DNA from: Psychrobacillus glaciei
GTDB taxonomy: Bacteria; Bacillota; Bacilli; Bacillales_A; Planococcaceae
Reading direction: 5' to 3'
Length of the DNA: 64,000 bases
NCBI RefSeq assembly: GCF_008973485.1
Contig: NZ_CP031223.1
Coordinates: 1,054,001 to 1,118,000, forward strand
Positions 30,129 through 38,680 of this stretch are shown in pieces (position 1 is the stretch's first letter; each line of letters starts with the position of its first letter). The position numbers and the translations under genes were made by a program. The notes beneath the pieces were generated by a model. That model worked only from the letters and a program-made list of their open reading frames with translations. It was not told where the DNA came from and ran no database searches.

Positions 30129-31544
30129 ATGGCAAAAACGATTATTGAGAAAATTTGGGATGAACATATTGTATACGAGGAAGAAGGTAAACCAGACCTT
30201 CTCTATATCGATTTACATTTGCTCCATGAAGTAACATCTCCGCAGGCTTTTGAAGGGTTACGACTAAACAATCGGAAGGTTCGTCGACCGGATCTTTGTT
30301 ATGCAACAATGGATCACAATGTACCGACTCGAAATAGAGAACAGATTAAAGATGTCATTGCGCGCAAACAAATCAGCACACTTCAAGAAAACTGTGAAGA
30401 GTTTGGTGTTCCACTTGCGAATATGGATCATCCTGATCAAGGGATTGTACATATTATCGGACCAGAACTAGGACTGACACAACCAGGGAAAACGATTGTT
30501 TGTGGAGATAGTCACACATCCACACACGGTGCATTCGGAGCAATCGCTTTTGGTATTGGAACAAGCGAAGTGGAACATGTCCTTTCTACTCAAACACTTT
30601 GGCAAGCTAAGCCTCAAACGATGGAAATCAAAGTAACTGGTGAACTTGGTTATGGAGTGACGGCAAAAGATATCATTTTAGCTGTTATTTCGAAGTTTGG
30701 AATCGATATGGGAACTGGATATATCGTAGAATACACGGGTGAAGCGATTCGTAAATTGACGATGGAAGAACGTATGACTATTTGTAATATGTCGATCGAA
30801 GCAGGAGCTCGTGCAGGTTTGATAAGCCCTGACAAAACGACGGTTGAATTCCTAAGAGGACGTGAGCATGTTCCGACTGGAGAAGCGTTTGAACAAGAAG
30901 CAGATCGTTGGCTAGTTTTAGCTACTGATGAAGGAGCAACTTACGATAAAACAGTGGAGATTTTCACAGATGAAATCGAACCTTTTGTTACATGGGGTAC
31001 AAACCCATCTATGGGTTCGGGCGTTTCGAATCATATTCCATTTACAAAAGACTTTGCAGAAATAAGCGATCAACAAGCGCACGAAAAAGCGCTGGCTTAT
31101 ATGGAGCTTGAAGAAGGAATGTCTCTAACAGATATTCGAATAAGCAATGTATTTATCGGTTCTTGTACGAATGCCCGTTTAAGTGACTTACGTGCTGCGG
31201 CAAAAGTAGTTGAAGGTCGCAAAGTTAATCCAAATGTAACAGCCATCGTTGTTCCTGGATCACAAACCGTGAAAAAACAAGCAGAACAAGAAGGCATCGA
31301 CCAAGTATTCCTTGAAGCTGGATTTGAATGGCGCGAATCTGGATGCAGTATGTGTCTAGCAATGAATGACGATATTGTCCCTTCTGGCGAACATTGTGCA
31401 TCTACATCCAACCGTAACTTCGAAGGACGTCAAGGTGCAGGATCTAGAACACATTTGATGAGCCCAGCAATGGCAGCAGCTGCAGCAATAGAAGGTCACA
31501 TTGTAGATATTCGCAAATTTCAACTTTATCTGGAAGGGGTTTAA
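30129..31544 (+). CDS. leuC: 3-isopropylmalate dehydratase large subunit LeuC
   Basis: Aconitase-family subunit of 471 residues (B. subtilis 472) that, with LeuD, isomerises 2- to 3-isopropylmalate. The three cluster cysteines are in [13 protein letters not shown] and [10 protein letters not shown]. Other motifs are [11 protein letters not shown] and [23 protein letters not shown]. The ATG follows AAAGGAGAGGG. The last codons (LYLEGV, stop) lie in a perfect 48-bp palindrome, and leuD follows after 139 bp rather than the usual short gap. Confidence 0.95.
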   Translation: MAKTIIEKIWDEHIVYEEEGKPDLLYIDLHLLHEVTSPQAFEGLRLNNRKVRRPDLCYATMDHNVPTRNREQIKDVIARKQISTLQENCEEFGVPLANMDHPDQGIVHIIGPELGLTQPGKTIVCGDSHTSTHGAFGAIAFGIGTSEVEHVLSTQTLWQAKPQTMEIKVTGELGYGVTAKDIILAVISKFGIDMGTGYIVEYTGEAIRKLTMEERMTICNMSIEAGARAGLISPDKTTVEFLRGREHVPTGEAFEQEADRWLVLATDEGATYDKTVEIFTDEIEPFVTWGTNPSMGSGVSNHIPFTKDFAEISDQQAHEKALAYMELEEGMSLTDIRISNVFIGSCTNARLSDLRAAAKVVEGRKVNPNVTAIVVPGSQTVKKQAEQEGIDQVFLEAGFEWRESGCSMCLAMNDDIVPSGEHCASTSNRNFEGRQGAGSRTHLMSPAMAAAAAIEGHIVDIRKFQLYLEGV

Positions 31545-31566
31545 ACCCCTTCCAGATAAAGTTGAA
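31519..31566. repeat. Perfect 48-bp palindrome over the leuC stop codon
   Basis: The 24 bases 31519-31542 (end of leuC) are followed at once by their exact reverse complement at 31543-31566. The centre is GGGGTTT|AAACCCC and there is no spacer. No T run follows, so in RNA it would be a stable hairpin in the leuC-leuD gap rather than a terminator. Confidence 0.93.
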
Positions 31567-31647
31567 GCCTCCGGCGGATGTCACAGATTTTAAAAGGCGT
31601 AAATTGAGCAAGCTCTATTCAAAATCTGGACGCAATTATGCCAAGGC
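31567..31647. repeat. Structured intergenic element between leuC and leuD
   Basis: The segment starts GCCTCCGGCGGATGTCAC and ends GACGCAATTATGCCAAGGC. Ends GCCT/AGGC pair, and an inner CAGATTTT (31584-31591) pairs with AAAATCTG (31621-31628). From memory the same conserved flanks with a variable inner stem occur as a dispersed element in Lysinibacillus-like genomes; this is unverified here. It may be a small mobile (MITE-like) element or a structured RNA. Confidence 0.55.
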
Positions 31648-31683
31648 AAAATTGATTTAGTAAATGCGTAAGGAGGAAAATCC

Positions 31684-32259
31684 GTGGAGCCTATTAATGA
31701 AATCAAAAGTGTTATTACACCGTTGAATCAAAAGAACGTCGATACCGACCAAATAATATCCAAAGAATTTCTGAAAAGAATCGAACGTACAGGATTCGGT
31801 AAATACTTATTTTATCACTGGCGATTCGATGCAGAAGGAAATCCAAATACAGATTTCGTATTAAATGATGAACGCTATAAAGATTCTACTATATTAGTAG
31901 CGCATGATAATTTCGGTTGTGGATCCTCTCGTGAGCATGCCCCATGGTCGATTTTAGACTATGGATTCCGAGTAGTAATTGCGCCAAGTTTCGCAGATAT
32001 TTTCTATAATAACTGCTTGAAAAATGGAATTCTTCCTATTAAATTGTCCGTCGACGAAGTAGAAGTACTTCTAAGTAAAGAAGTGTATAACGTGGAAGTT
32101 AATTTAGAGGAACAAAAAGTGTATGGAGCAGACGGTGTTGTTTATTCATTCGCCATCGATCCGTATCAAATGAAAATGCTTCTAAATGGTTGGGATGAAA
32201 TTTCATTGACATTCCAATACGAAGATCATATCAAAGCTTACGAAATAAAAAATGCGTAA
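31684..32259 (+). CDS. leuD: 3-isopropylmalate dehydratase small subunit LeuD
   Basis: Swivel-domain subunit of 191 residues (B. subtilis 199). Typical motifs are LNQKNVDTDQIISKEFLKRI, the FGCGSSREHAPWSILDYGF segment that contacts substrate, and FYNNCLKNGILPI. The start is GTG at 31684 with AAGGAGG 8 nt upstream. It works as a heterodimer with LeuC. It overlaps the start of ilvA by 8 nt. Confidence 0.95.
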   Translation: MEPINEIKSVITPLNQKNVDTDQIISKEFLKRIERTGFGKYLFYHWRFDAEGNPNTDFVLNDERYKDSTILVAHDNFGCGSSREHAPWSILDYGFRVVIAPSFADIFYNNCLKNGILPIKLSVDEVEVLLSKEVYNVEVNLEEQKVYGADGVVYSFAIDPYQMKMLLNGWDEISLTFQYEDHIKAYEIKNA

Positions 32260-33298
32260 GATGCATGGATTTTGGACATTTGAAAAAAACAAATTAGGAG
32301 ATGGTTTTGTTGGGAATTCATATGACACTGTAGGTTTATACCGTGCATCAGAAAAAGTAGCGGAGTTTATCCATCGGACACCGTGTAAAAAGTCATCAAC
32401 CTTGAATGAAACCACTGGTAAGCAAGTATTTCTCAAAATGGAAAACTTACAAAAAACGGGTTCGTTTAAGATTAGAGGAGCAATGAATAAAGTATCTCAG
32501 CTCACGGATGAAGAATGTGCAAGAGGGCTAATCGCCGCCTCCGCTGGGAATCATGCACAAGGGGTTGCTTACGCCGGAAAAGTGCGCAACTTCCCAGTCA
32601 CCATTTTCATGCCAATTGGAACACCGGTTGCAAAAGTGAATGCAACAAAAGGGTATGGTGCAACCGTTAAACTCATCGGACAAAACTTTGATGAAACGTA
32701 TGTGGCAGCAAGAGAAGAACAACTTCGAACAGGTGCAAACTTCATTCACCCTTTTGATGACCTAGCCGTAATTGAAGGCCAAGCTACTGTTGCCATGGAA
32801 ATGCTTCAGCAACGGCCGGAGATTGATACGATAGTCGTGCCAGCAGGTGGAGGTGGCTTACTCGCAGGTACACTACTTGCGGTAAAATCCATTCGTCCAG
32901 ATATCCGCGTTATTGGCGTTCAGTCCCAAAATGCTGCAGCCATTGCGATTGCCTATAAAGGAATGGCAGATGGATTAATTCCATTTCAAGGAAAAACAAT
33001 TGCAGAAGGAATAAATGTGAAAACCCCTGGAAAGCTGACGATGAACATTATTCATACCCTCGTCGACGACATGATCACCGTGACCGAGCAAGAAATCGCA
33101 TCGGCCATTCTCTTCATACTCGAACGAGAAAAAACGCTTATCGAAGGTGCAGGAGCCGCCGCAGTAGCAGCAGTTTTGAATCACCACATCCCATCCTCCG
33201 CCAGTAACATAGGCATCATCGTAAGCGGCGGAAACTTCGACATCAGCAAACTCGCAGAATGCCAGCAAATGTCCATCCAAGTACCATTAGCAAAATAA
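32252..33298 (+). CDS. ilvA: Threonine dehydratase without the ACT-type regulatory domain
   Basis: PLP enzyme of 348 residues that deaminates threonine to 2-ketobutyrate, the isoleucine precursor. The PLP lysine is K73 in SFKIRGA; the phosphate loop is AGGGGLLAG and the C-terminal VSGGNFD is present. B. subtilis IlvA has 422 residues with a C-terminal isoleucine-sensing domain; this protein ends right after the catalytic fold, like TdcB-type enzymes. It has an unusual 40-residue N-terminal lead. The start ATG at 32252 overlaps leuD; ATG 32261 is possible. Its position as last gene of the ilv-leu operon argues for a biosynthetic role. Confidence 0.88.
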   Translation: MRKMHGFWTFEKNKLGDGFVGNSYDTVGLYRASEKVAEFIHRTPCKKSSTLNETTGKQVFLKMENLQKTGSFKIRGAMNKVSQLTDEECARGLIAASAGNHAQGVAYAGKVRNFPVTIFMPIGTPVAKVNATKGYGATVKLIGQNFDETYVAAREEQLRTGANFIHPFDDLAVIEGQATVAMEMLQQRPEIDTIVVPAGGGGLLAGTLLAVKSIRPDIRVIGVQSQNAAAIAIAYKGMADGLIPFQGKTIAEGINVKTPGKLTMNIIHTLVDDMITVTEQEIASAILFILEREKTLIEGAGAAAVAAVLNHHIPSSASNIGIIVSGGNFDISKLAECQQMSIQVPLAK

Positions 33299-33307
33299 AG
33301 TATGTAG

Positions 33308-33340
33308 AAACCACAAGTCGATGCCGGCTAGTGGTTTTTT
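33308..33340 (+). terminator. Rho-independent terminator of the ilv-leu operon
   Basis: AAACCAC (33308-33314) pairs with GTGGTTT around a long loop containing a weaker GCCGGC-centred fold, followed by T residues. Confidence 0.8.
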
Positions 33341-33383
33341 CACGTGAGTGTATAGTGGAATGTAGCTCAATACGTAGAGAATA

Positions 33384-33531
33384 TTGCGAATAAAGATGGA
33401 AATATTACGACTAACGTACAAAACATTGCGAATACTACTGATAATGTTGCAAGTACGCCTATTTTGCGATTAGGGACATTGATCTTGCGATTTGAAGTGA
33501 GTATTTTGCGATTATGAGACTAAATCTTGCA
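33384..33531. repeat. Array 4: two quartets of TTGCG-type words at 21-bp pitch
   Basis: Words at 33384, 33405 (TTACG), 33426, 33447 (TTGCA), then after a 17-bp step 33464, 33485, 33506 and 33527 (TTGCA). Within each quartet every step is 21 bp. It lies between the ilv-leu terminator and catE. Confidence 0.9.
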
Positions 33532-33643
33532 ATTTCATAATGTGATTTGCCTTTTTATCTACTCCTTCATCCTTGACTTTATTAGGTAACTAAAATATAA
33601 TAACTTACTATAAGTAACTATACGTTAATTGGAGGAATTATAA

Positions 33644-34492
33644 ATGAAATATCAAAATAAACCTTACACATTCGTGGAATTAGTAGATTTAAAAGTAACG
33701 GACTTAGATCGTTCTCTTAAATTTTATGAAGAAGTGGTTGGATTCAAAGTACTTGAAAAGAAAGACAATAAGATTCTTCTTACTGCAGATGGAAAAATAG
33801 CGCTTCTATCTATCGAACAACCAGAAAACGTTGTTCTGAAACAAGAAAATACAACAGGCTTGTATCACTTTGCACTGTTGTTACCAAGTCGAGCAGATTT
33901 AGGAGCAGTATTGCAGCATTTCATCGATATCAATATGCGAATAGGAGCTGGAGATCATTTAGTAAGTGAAGCACTATACTTAAATGATCCTGATGGAAAT
34001 GGCATCGAAATTTATACGGACCGACCAGAATCAGAGTGGACTTGGAATGGTGAGTATGTTGAAATGGCTACTCTTCAAATCGATGCTCAAAGTATTTTGA
34101 AAGAAGGCGCGAATACAGATTGGGCTGGCTTACCAGATGGAACTGTTATGGGACATATCCATCTACAAGTTGCAGATTTAGCTAAAACAGAAAAATTTTA
34201 TCACTTATTAGGATTCGGAGTTGCGACACCAAATTATCCAGGAGCTTTGTTCATGGCAACAGGAAAGTACCATCATCACATCGGATTAAACACTTGGGCT
34301 GGAGTTGGTGCATCACCAACAGCAGAAAACGCGACCGGTCTCGAAGCATTTACATTAGTATATCCGAGCAATGAAGTATTGAACGACACACTCGAAAACT
34401 TGAAAACAAACAATGTATCGGTCGTCGAAGAAAGCGGTATGTACATTACAAAAGATCCATCGCAAAATAAAATCAAATTAATCGTAAAATAA
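33644..34492 (+). CDS. catE: Catechol-2,3-dioxygenase-like VOC protein (CatE family)
   Basis: Protein of 282 residues with two vicinal-oxygen-chelate modules (about 8-135 and 165-280), the length of B. subtilis CatE (285). Candidate metal ligands are H74 (LYHFALLLP), the E/D residues of YLNDPDGNGIEIYTD, and H-x-H in GHIHLQVADL of the second module, with KYHHHIGLN. These enzymes cleave catechols or act on related small substrates. The substrate here is not determined by sequence. The ATG has a TGGAGGAA site. It is monocistronic, between array 4 and a terminator. Confidence 0.78.
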   Translation: MKYQNKPYTFVELVDLKVTDLDRSLKFYEEVVGFKVLEKKDNKILLTADGKIALLSIEQPENVVLKQENTTGLYHFALLLPSRADLGAVLQHFIDINMRIGAGDHLVSEALYLNDPDGNGIEIYTDRPESEWTWNGEYVEMATLQIDAQSILKEGANTDWAGLPDGTVMGHIHLQVADLAKTEKFYHLLGFGVATPNYPGALFMATGKYHHHIGLNTWAGVGASPTAENATGLEAFTLVYPSNEVLNDTLENLKTNNVSVVEESGMYITKDPSQNKIKLIVK

Positions 34493-34501
34493 CTTCTACA
34501 G

Positions 34502-34534
34502 AGCGACTTGTAATCCACAAAGTCGCTTTTTTTT
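34502..34534 (+). terminator. Rho-independent terminator of catE
   Basis: AGCGACTT pairs with AAGTCGCT around a loop, followed by eight T. Confidence 0.92.
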
Positions 34535-34561
34535 ATTAAGTAAATCCAAATAACGGTTAAG

Positions 34562-34631
34562 GGCAATCATTTCCCAGACGAGAGCAATCAACCCCCATAC
34601 GAAAGCAACCATTCCTCATTCAAGAGCAACC
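34562..34631. repeat. Array 5: four AGCAAYC words at 21-bp pitch
   Basis: GGCAATC at 34562, AGCAATC at 34583, AGCAACC at 34604 and 34625, each exactly 21 bp apart. The word is the reverse complement of GGTTGCT used in array 8. It lies between convergent catE and the SDR gene. Confidence 0.9.
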
Positions 34632-34635
34632 AACC

Positions 34636-34664
34636 TCAAAAAAAACTGAAACATAAAGTTTCAG
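34636..34664 (-). terminator. Rho-independent terminator of the SDR gene
   Basis: On the minus strand CTGAAAC-TTTAT-GTTTCAG is followed by a run of T (A-run at 34638-34645 on the plus strand). Confidence 0.88.
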
Positions 34665-34676
34665 ATCTTCTCCCTC

Positions 34677-35468
34677 TTATAGTGCCTTCAGCATGCCGCC
34701 ATCTACGACTATGTTTTGTCCAGTCATATATGTATTTGCTTCGGAACACAAAAATACAATAATATTTGCGAATTCTTCGGGTTCGCCGTATCTGCCGGCT
34801 GGTATTATTTGCTTAAATCCCTCTCTAATCTCATCAAGTGACATGTTTTTCATTTCAGCGGACATTTGGTCAAGCTCCGTGACACGATCCGTCTGAATTC
34901 GACCTGGTCCGACTGTGTTGATTAGTATATTGTTGCCTGCATATTCGCGAGAGATACTTTTCGAAAGTCCGACCATCCCTAAACGGAAGGTGTTCGACAA
35001 AATTAGACCGTCCAATACTTCTTTTGTAGAAGAGGAGGAGATATTGACAATTCGGCCGAAGTTTTGTTCTTTCATGTATGGGAGAGCTAAGCGGATTGTG
35101 CGAATATAGCTTAGTAGATTTTTTTCGAATGCCGCATTCCAATCTTCATCCGTTACCTGTGCAAAGCCTCCAGGAGTAGGGCCGCCAGCATTATTTACTA
35201 GAATGTCCACGCCGCCAAGTTTTGCGTTTGCTGTCTGAAATAATCGGTTAATGTCGTCTTCCTTTGTCACGTCACAAACTTCGAAATAGACTTCATGATT
35301 GTTACTCACTGACTTTATTTCCTCAGCAGCTTTTTTCAATTCTTCCACGTTTCGACTTGAAATGAGTATTTTTGCGCCTTCTTTTGCAAATTGCAAAGCG
35401 GTTGCTTTTCCTAGTCCTTTGCTAGATGCCAGAACGATGACTCGTTTGTTGGTAAGTCCTAAATTCAT
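34677..35468 (-). CDS. SDR-family oxidoreductase, YvrD-like
   Basis: Short-chain dehydrogenase/reductase of 263 residues. The Rossmann motif is ASSKGLGKATA, and LVNNAGGPTPGG follows. The catalytic serine region is NISSSSTKEV. At the usual YxxxK site the sequence reads SNTFR, so the canonical Tyr and Lys are missing. B. subtilis YvrD and related proteins share this SNxxR variant, as I recall them. The C terminus (TYMTGQNIVVDGGM) is normal. It may still be an oxidoreductase with altered chemistry, or a non-catalytic SDR fold. It is read divergently from the second chemoreceptor. Confidence 0.85.
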   Translation of the reverse strand: MNLGLTNKRVIVLASSKGLGKATALQFAKEGAKILISSRNVEELKKAAEEIKSVSNNHEVYFEVCDVTKEDDINRLFQTANAKLGGVDILVNNAGGPTPGGFAQVTDEDWNAAFEKNLLSYIRTIRLALPYMKEQNFGRIVNISSSSTKEVLDGLILSNTFRLGMVGLSKSISREYAGNNILINTVGPGRIQTDRVTELDQMSAEMKNMSLDEIREGFKQIIPAGRYGEPEEFANIIVFLCSEANTYMTGQNIVVDGGMLKAL

Positions 35469-35542
35469 TGTCGATCTTCCTCTCGTTATGTATTAGTTTT
35501 ATCCTACATTGAATTTTCAGATTTGTCTTTATTAAGATTTTG

Positions 35543-35569
35543 TAAAGTAAATGTTAAGACTACGGAAAT
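35543..35569 (+). promoter_or_regulatory. Possible sigma-D promoter of the second chemoreceptor
   Basis: TAAA (35543-35546), a 15-nt spacer and ACGGAAAT (35562-35569), 5 of 8 matches to GCCGATAT, 57 bp before the gene. Chemoreceptor genes in B. subtilis are usually sigma-D dependent. Confidence 0.5.
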
Positions 35570-35625
35570 ATGCACTTTTATAAGAAAAAACATGCTATAT
35601 TTCCACTTGGGAGGTCTTAATATCT

Positions 35626-37314
35626 ATGAAAAAATGGTCTGGTATTCCACTACGAAAGAAGTATTCAATTGCTATTTTTAGTTCTTTTATCTTGTTTGGG
35701 ATTATGACAATGCTGTTAATTATTCAGGTTATCTACAATCAAAAACTATCGGACAAATTAGAGATTTCTTCTCGCAATGTCGAAAGAGTAGATATTATGA
35801 GAGCAGAAGTAGCAAGTTTGTATATTGCTATTTCCCAATATGCTGGGGACCCATTAACAGAATTTGAAAAAGATTATGAAACTAGAAAATCGAATCTTAA
35901 GGAGTTAGTAGAGACTTCTCGTGAAAGAATTGATTATTTGGATTGGGAAACTTTCAACCAATCGTTAAATGGAATGTATACGACATTCGAAAAAAATTTA
36001 AAAGAATCTGTAGCAATGAAAGAAAATGTATCAAAGCGAAGACAATTACAAGCAATTAATAAAAAGCAAATTCAACTAACACAGATACTCGATGAGGCAA
36101 GGCAGCAAGAAACGAGCACTCGAGAGTTAATATTAGAAAAAATGAGTAAAAGTCAGCAAAATACAATTGTAGTAGTGATTGCGTCTTTCTTCATCGCTGC
36201 TTTATTGTCACTTGCTTTATTGTTCCTAACGAATAGACAAATAAAAAATCAACTAGGAGCAGTCGCATCGTCTGCGAAAGAAATTGCGACAGGAAATTTA
36301 CTGATCAAACCTCTTTCTATTTCTACAGAAGATGAAATTGGAGAAGTTTCTAATGCAATGAATGATATGCAAATGAATTTAACTAGTATGGTATATACAA
36401 TTAAACAAACGGCGGAAAAGTTGAATAAGGATAGTGGTAATTTAAAGGATTATTCTCAAGAAACAGTCGTAAGCACAAGTTCTGTTCAAGTTGCGATCAA
36501 TGAAACAAGTCATAATATGATAGAGCAAAAAGAAGCATCTATTAAAATTAGGGCATTCCTAGAGGATTTTTCACGTACTTTTCAAGAAGTTACGGAAAAA
36601 GCGGTACAAATAAATAATCACGCAACTATTGCTGTGCAAATAGCAGATGACAGTGCTAAGGCAATGAAGACGGCCGAAATCGAAACGAAGAGATTACGGA
36701 TATTATTTAAAGAGGCTGATAAAGAACGACTATTATTACAAAAGCGAACAGAAGAAATTGATCGAATGACTACCATTGTGCAAGCCATTTCCAAACAAAC
36801 AAATCTACTTGCATTAAATGCTGGCATTGAAGCAGCACGTTCAGGAGTTCATGGGAATGGGTTTGCTGTTGTTGCAGAAGAGGTGAAAAGGCTTGCAGAT
36901 GAAGTATCTACTACTGCTAAGACGATTCATGAAGTTTCTAATTCGATTACATTACAAGGAAATGAAATGGAAAAAGTGTTTGCGGAAGGATTAGCTACAT
37001 CGAAAAATAATGCAACTACATTTCAAGTATTACATGACAAAATGGATGATATCATAACATATATCCGTGAATCTAAAAGTCAAAATGAACATATTGCGGA
37101 TTCTATTGTTTCAATTGAACAAGAAAAAATTACATCCGAAAAGCTTATTTTCGCGTTGACAGAATCTATTGAAGAAAATACTGTTCATATGGAAGAAACC
37201 GTGAAGTTGCTATTGTTAAGTGTTCAAACGATTGAGTCTCTGTCACTTCTTGTAAATGATGTAAGCGAGCAAGCCACCATTTTGGAGGCTTCGACATCTC
37301 GTTTTATTATGTAA
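35626..37314 (+). CDS. Methyl-accepting chemotaxis protein, divergent
   Basis: Chemoreceptor of 562 residues. TM1 is at about 13-35, followed by a helical extracytoplasmic domain of about 140 residues, TM2 (about 183-204), a HAMP-like segment ([26 protein letters not shown]) and the signalling hairpin. The tip reads [21 protein letters not shown], deviating from the usual [19 protein letters not shown] at several positions, then [15 protein letters not shown]. It has the same length as the receptor at 18588 but low identity outside the tip. The ATG follows GGGAGGTC. The gene ends at a terminator and stands alone. Confidence 0.92.
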   Translation: MKKWSGIPLRKKYSIAIFSSFILFGIMTMLLIIQVIYNQKLSDKLEISSRNVERVDIMRAEVASLYIAISQYAGDPLTEFEKDYETRKSNLKELVETSRERIDYLDWETFNQSLNGMYTTFEKNLKESVAMKENVSKRRQLQAINKKQIQLTQILDEARQQETSTRELILEKMSKSQQNTIVVVIASFFIAALLSLALLFLTNRQIKNQLGAVASSAKEIATGNLLIKPLSISTEDEIGEVSNAMNDMQMNLTSMVYTIKQTAEKLNKDSGNLKDYSQETVVSTSSVQVAINETSHNMIEQKEASIKIRAFLEDFSRTFQEVTEKAVQINNHATIAVQIADDSAKAMKTAEIETKRLRILFKEADKERLLLQKRTEEIDRMTTIVQAISKQTNLLALNAGIEAARSGVHGNGFAVVAEEVKRLADEVSTTAKTIHEVSNSITLQGNEMEKVFAEGLATSKNNATTFQVLHDKMDDIITYIRESKSQNEHIADSIVSIEQEKITSEKLIFALTESIEENTVHMEETVKLLLLSVQTIESLSLLVNDVSEQATILEASTSRFIM

Positions 37315-37316
37315 CA

Positions 37317-37358
37317 AAGGCCCCAAAAGTCAGTTGTTTGACTTCTAGGGGCTTATTT
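37317..37358 (+). terminator. Terminator of the second chemoreceptor gene
   Basis: AGGCCCC with AAGTCA pairs with TGACTT and GGGGCTT, followed by a T-rich stretch. Confidence 0.85.
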
Positions 37359-37536
37359 TATTTCAAAAGCCTTGTTTCATATGGGGTTAAAGCATATTTA
37401 TATAGATATAATCTATTTAATAGAAATGGATTTTGTAACACAATTGTTACACAACTGTAAAATTAAAAAGGAATATTACGTGGTAAGATGTTTTTAACGA
37501 ATATTTCAGAAAACTGTAGTCCTTTGGAGGAACACT

Positions 37537-38031
37537 ATGAGTTTAAAACTTACGACACAAAAATCCATTACTATATTATTATTTACAATTTTTTTAGTCA
37601 CAGCACCATTTGCTGGATATACTGAAGCAGCGAGTACAGTAAATTCAAATGAATTAGTAGCAACTGCTAAAAATTTAATAGGTACAAAATATCGTAGTGG
37701 TGGAACAACTCCAGCTGGCTTTGATTGTTCTGGGTTTGTAAATTATGTGTTCGATGATTTAGGTATTGATCTTCCGAGAACTTCTGCTGGTTTGCATAGT
37801 ACAGGCTCTAAAGTAGATAGAGATGACTTATCAACAGGAGATTTGGTTTTCTTTAATACAGCTGGAAGTGGCGTTTCACATGTTGGTATATACATAGGAG
37901 ACGGAAAGTTTATTCATTCTTCTTCTTCACAAGGTGTAAAAATCGATAAATTAAGTGATCCATATTATTGGGCAAAGCACTATGTTGGAGCAAAAAGAGT
38001 AACAAACATTTCTGTAGCGTCCAATAAATAA
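37537..38031 (+). CDS. Secreted single-domain NlpC/P60 endopeptidase
   Basis: Secreted enzyme of 164 residues. A signal peptide (cut near residue 32, after YTEAAS) is followed directly by an NlpC/P60 domain with C64 (GFDCSG), H115 (SHVGIY) and H127 (FIHSSS). There is no LysM, SH3 or other wall-binding module, unlike the enzyme at 17811. It probably cuts peptide stems in the wall or soluble muropeptides. The ATG has a TTTGGAGGA site. It is monocistronic with its own terminator. Confidence 0.88.
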   Translation: MSLKLTTQKSITILLFTIFLVTAPFAGYTEAASTVNSNELVATAKNLIGTKYRSGGTTPAGFDCSGFVNYVFDDLGIDLPRTSAGLHSTGSKVDRDDLSTGDLVFFNTAGSGVSHVGIYIGDGKFIHSSSSQGVKIDKLSDPYYWAKHYVGAKRVTNISVASNK

Positions 38032-38043
38032 AACATATAGGTG

Positions 38044-38080
38044 AAAGCTCTATCGTATAAATAACGATGGAGCTTTTTTT
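38044..38080 (+). terminator. Rho-independent terminator of the small NlpC/P60 gene
   Basis: AAAGCTCTATCGT pairs with ACGATGGAGCTTT (one G-T pair), followed by a T run. Confidence 0.93.
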
Positions 38081-38191
38081 ATTGCTTTATTCAATATAAT
38101 CGTACAAATATATTGAAAGTTTAAGTAACCTTCGTCATAATGGAGGAAAGTTTTACTAGCAAAACTGTTTTTAGGGAAGGGAGGAATAGAA

Positions 38192-38572
38192 ATGCTCTAT
38201 AAACGAAACGAATATTTCAGGTATACTTTCGACGAGCCGTGTGAAGCAACTTTTCGATTAATAAAAGATGCGAGTGAGTCCTCACCGGAAGAAATCTCAA
38301 AAAAAGGAAAGTGTACAATAATTGATATAAGTCCTCATGGGATAAAAATGTATTCAGAGCTTTTTATTTCAATTGAAAAATTAAATCATGTCGAACTACA
38401 AGTTACATTAGACGAAACACCTATCTCATTAATCGGTGAATTTGTATGGTCACACCGTAAAATTTCAGGTTATGAATATGGTATAAGGTTTATGGACGAT
38501 GAGAAAAGGGAAAGCTTAATTATCAACGAACTTAAAAATAGAAGAAAAAAAGAAATCGAAAGAAAGAAGTGA
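38192..38572 (+). CDS. PilZ-domain protein, partly degenerate
   Basis: Cytoplasmic PilZ-type protein of 126 residues. The second c-di-GMP-binding motif is intact (IDISPHGIKM, D/N-x-S-x-x-G), and later strands match the fold (GEFVWSHRKISGYEYGIRF). At the N terminus KRNEYFRY stands where RRxxxR is usual, so the first arginine of RxxxR appears replaced by Asn; c-di-GMP binding is uncertain. The ATG follows GGGAGGAA. It is probably monocistronic, just before hpf. It could act as an effector of the c-di-GMP hydrolysed by the EAL protein at 15757. Confidence 0.82.
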   Translation: MLYKRNEYFRYTFDEPCEATFRLIKDASESSPEEISKKGKCTIIDISPHGIKMYSELFISIEKLNHVELQVTLDETPISLIGEFVWSHRKISGYEYGIRFMDDEKRESLIINELKNRRKKEIERKK

Positions 38573-38680
38573 TTTATACTACAAAATTCGACAAAAAATA
38601 AAAAATTCTTTTAATAAAGAAGGATATTTTAATGGGGATGTAGAAATATACTATAGAGTTATATTAAAGGAGGAGTTTTC

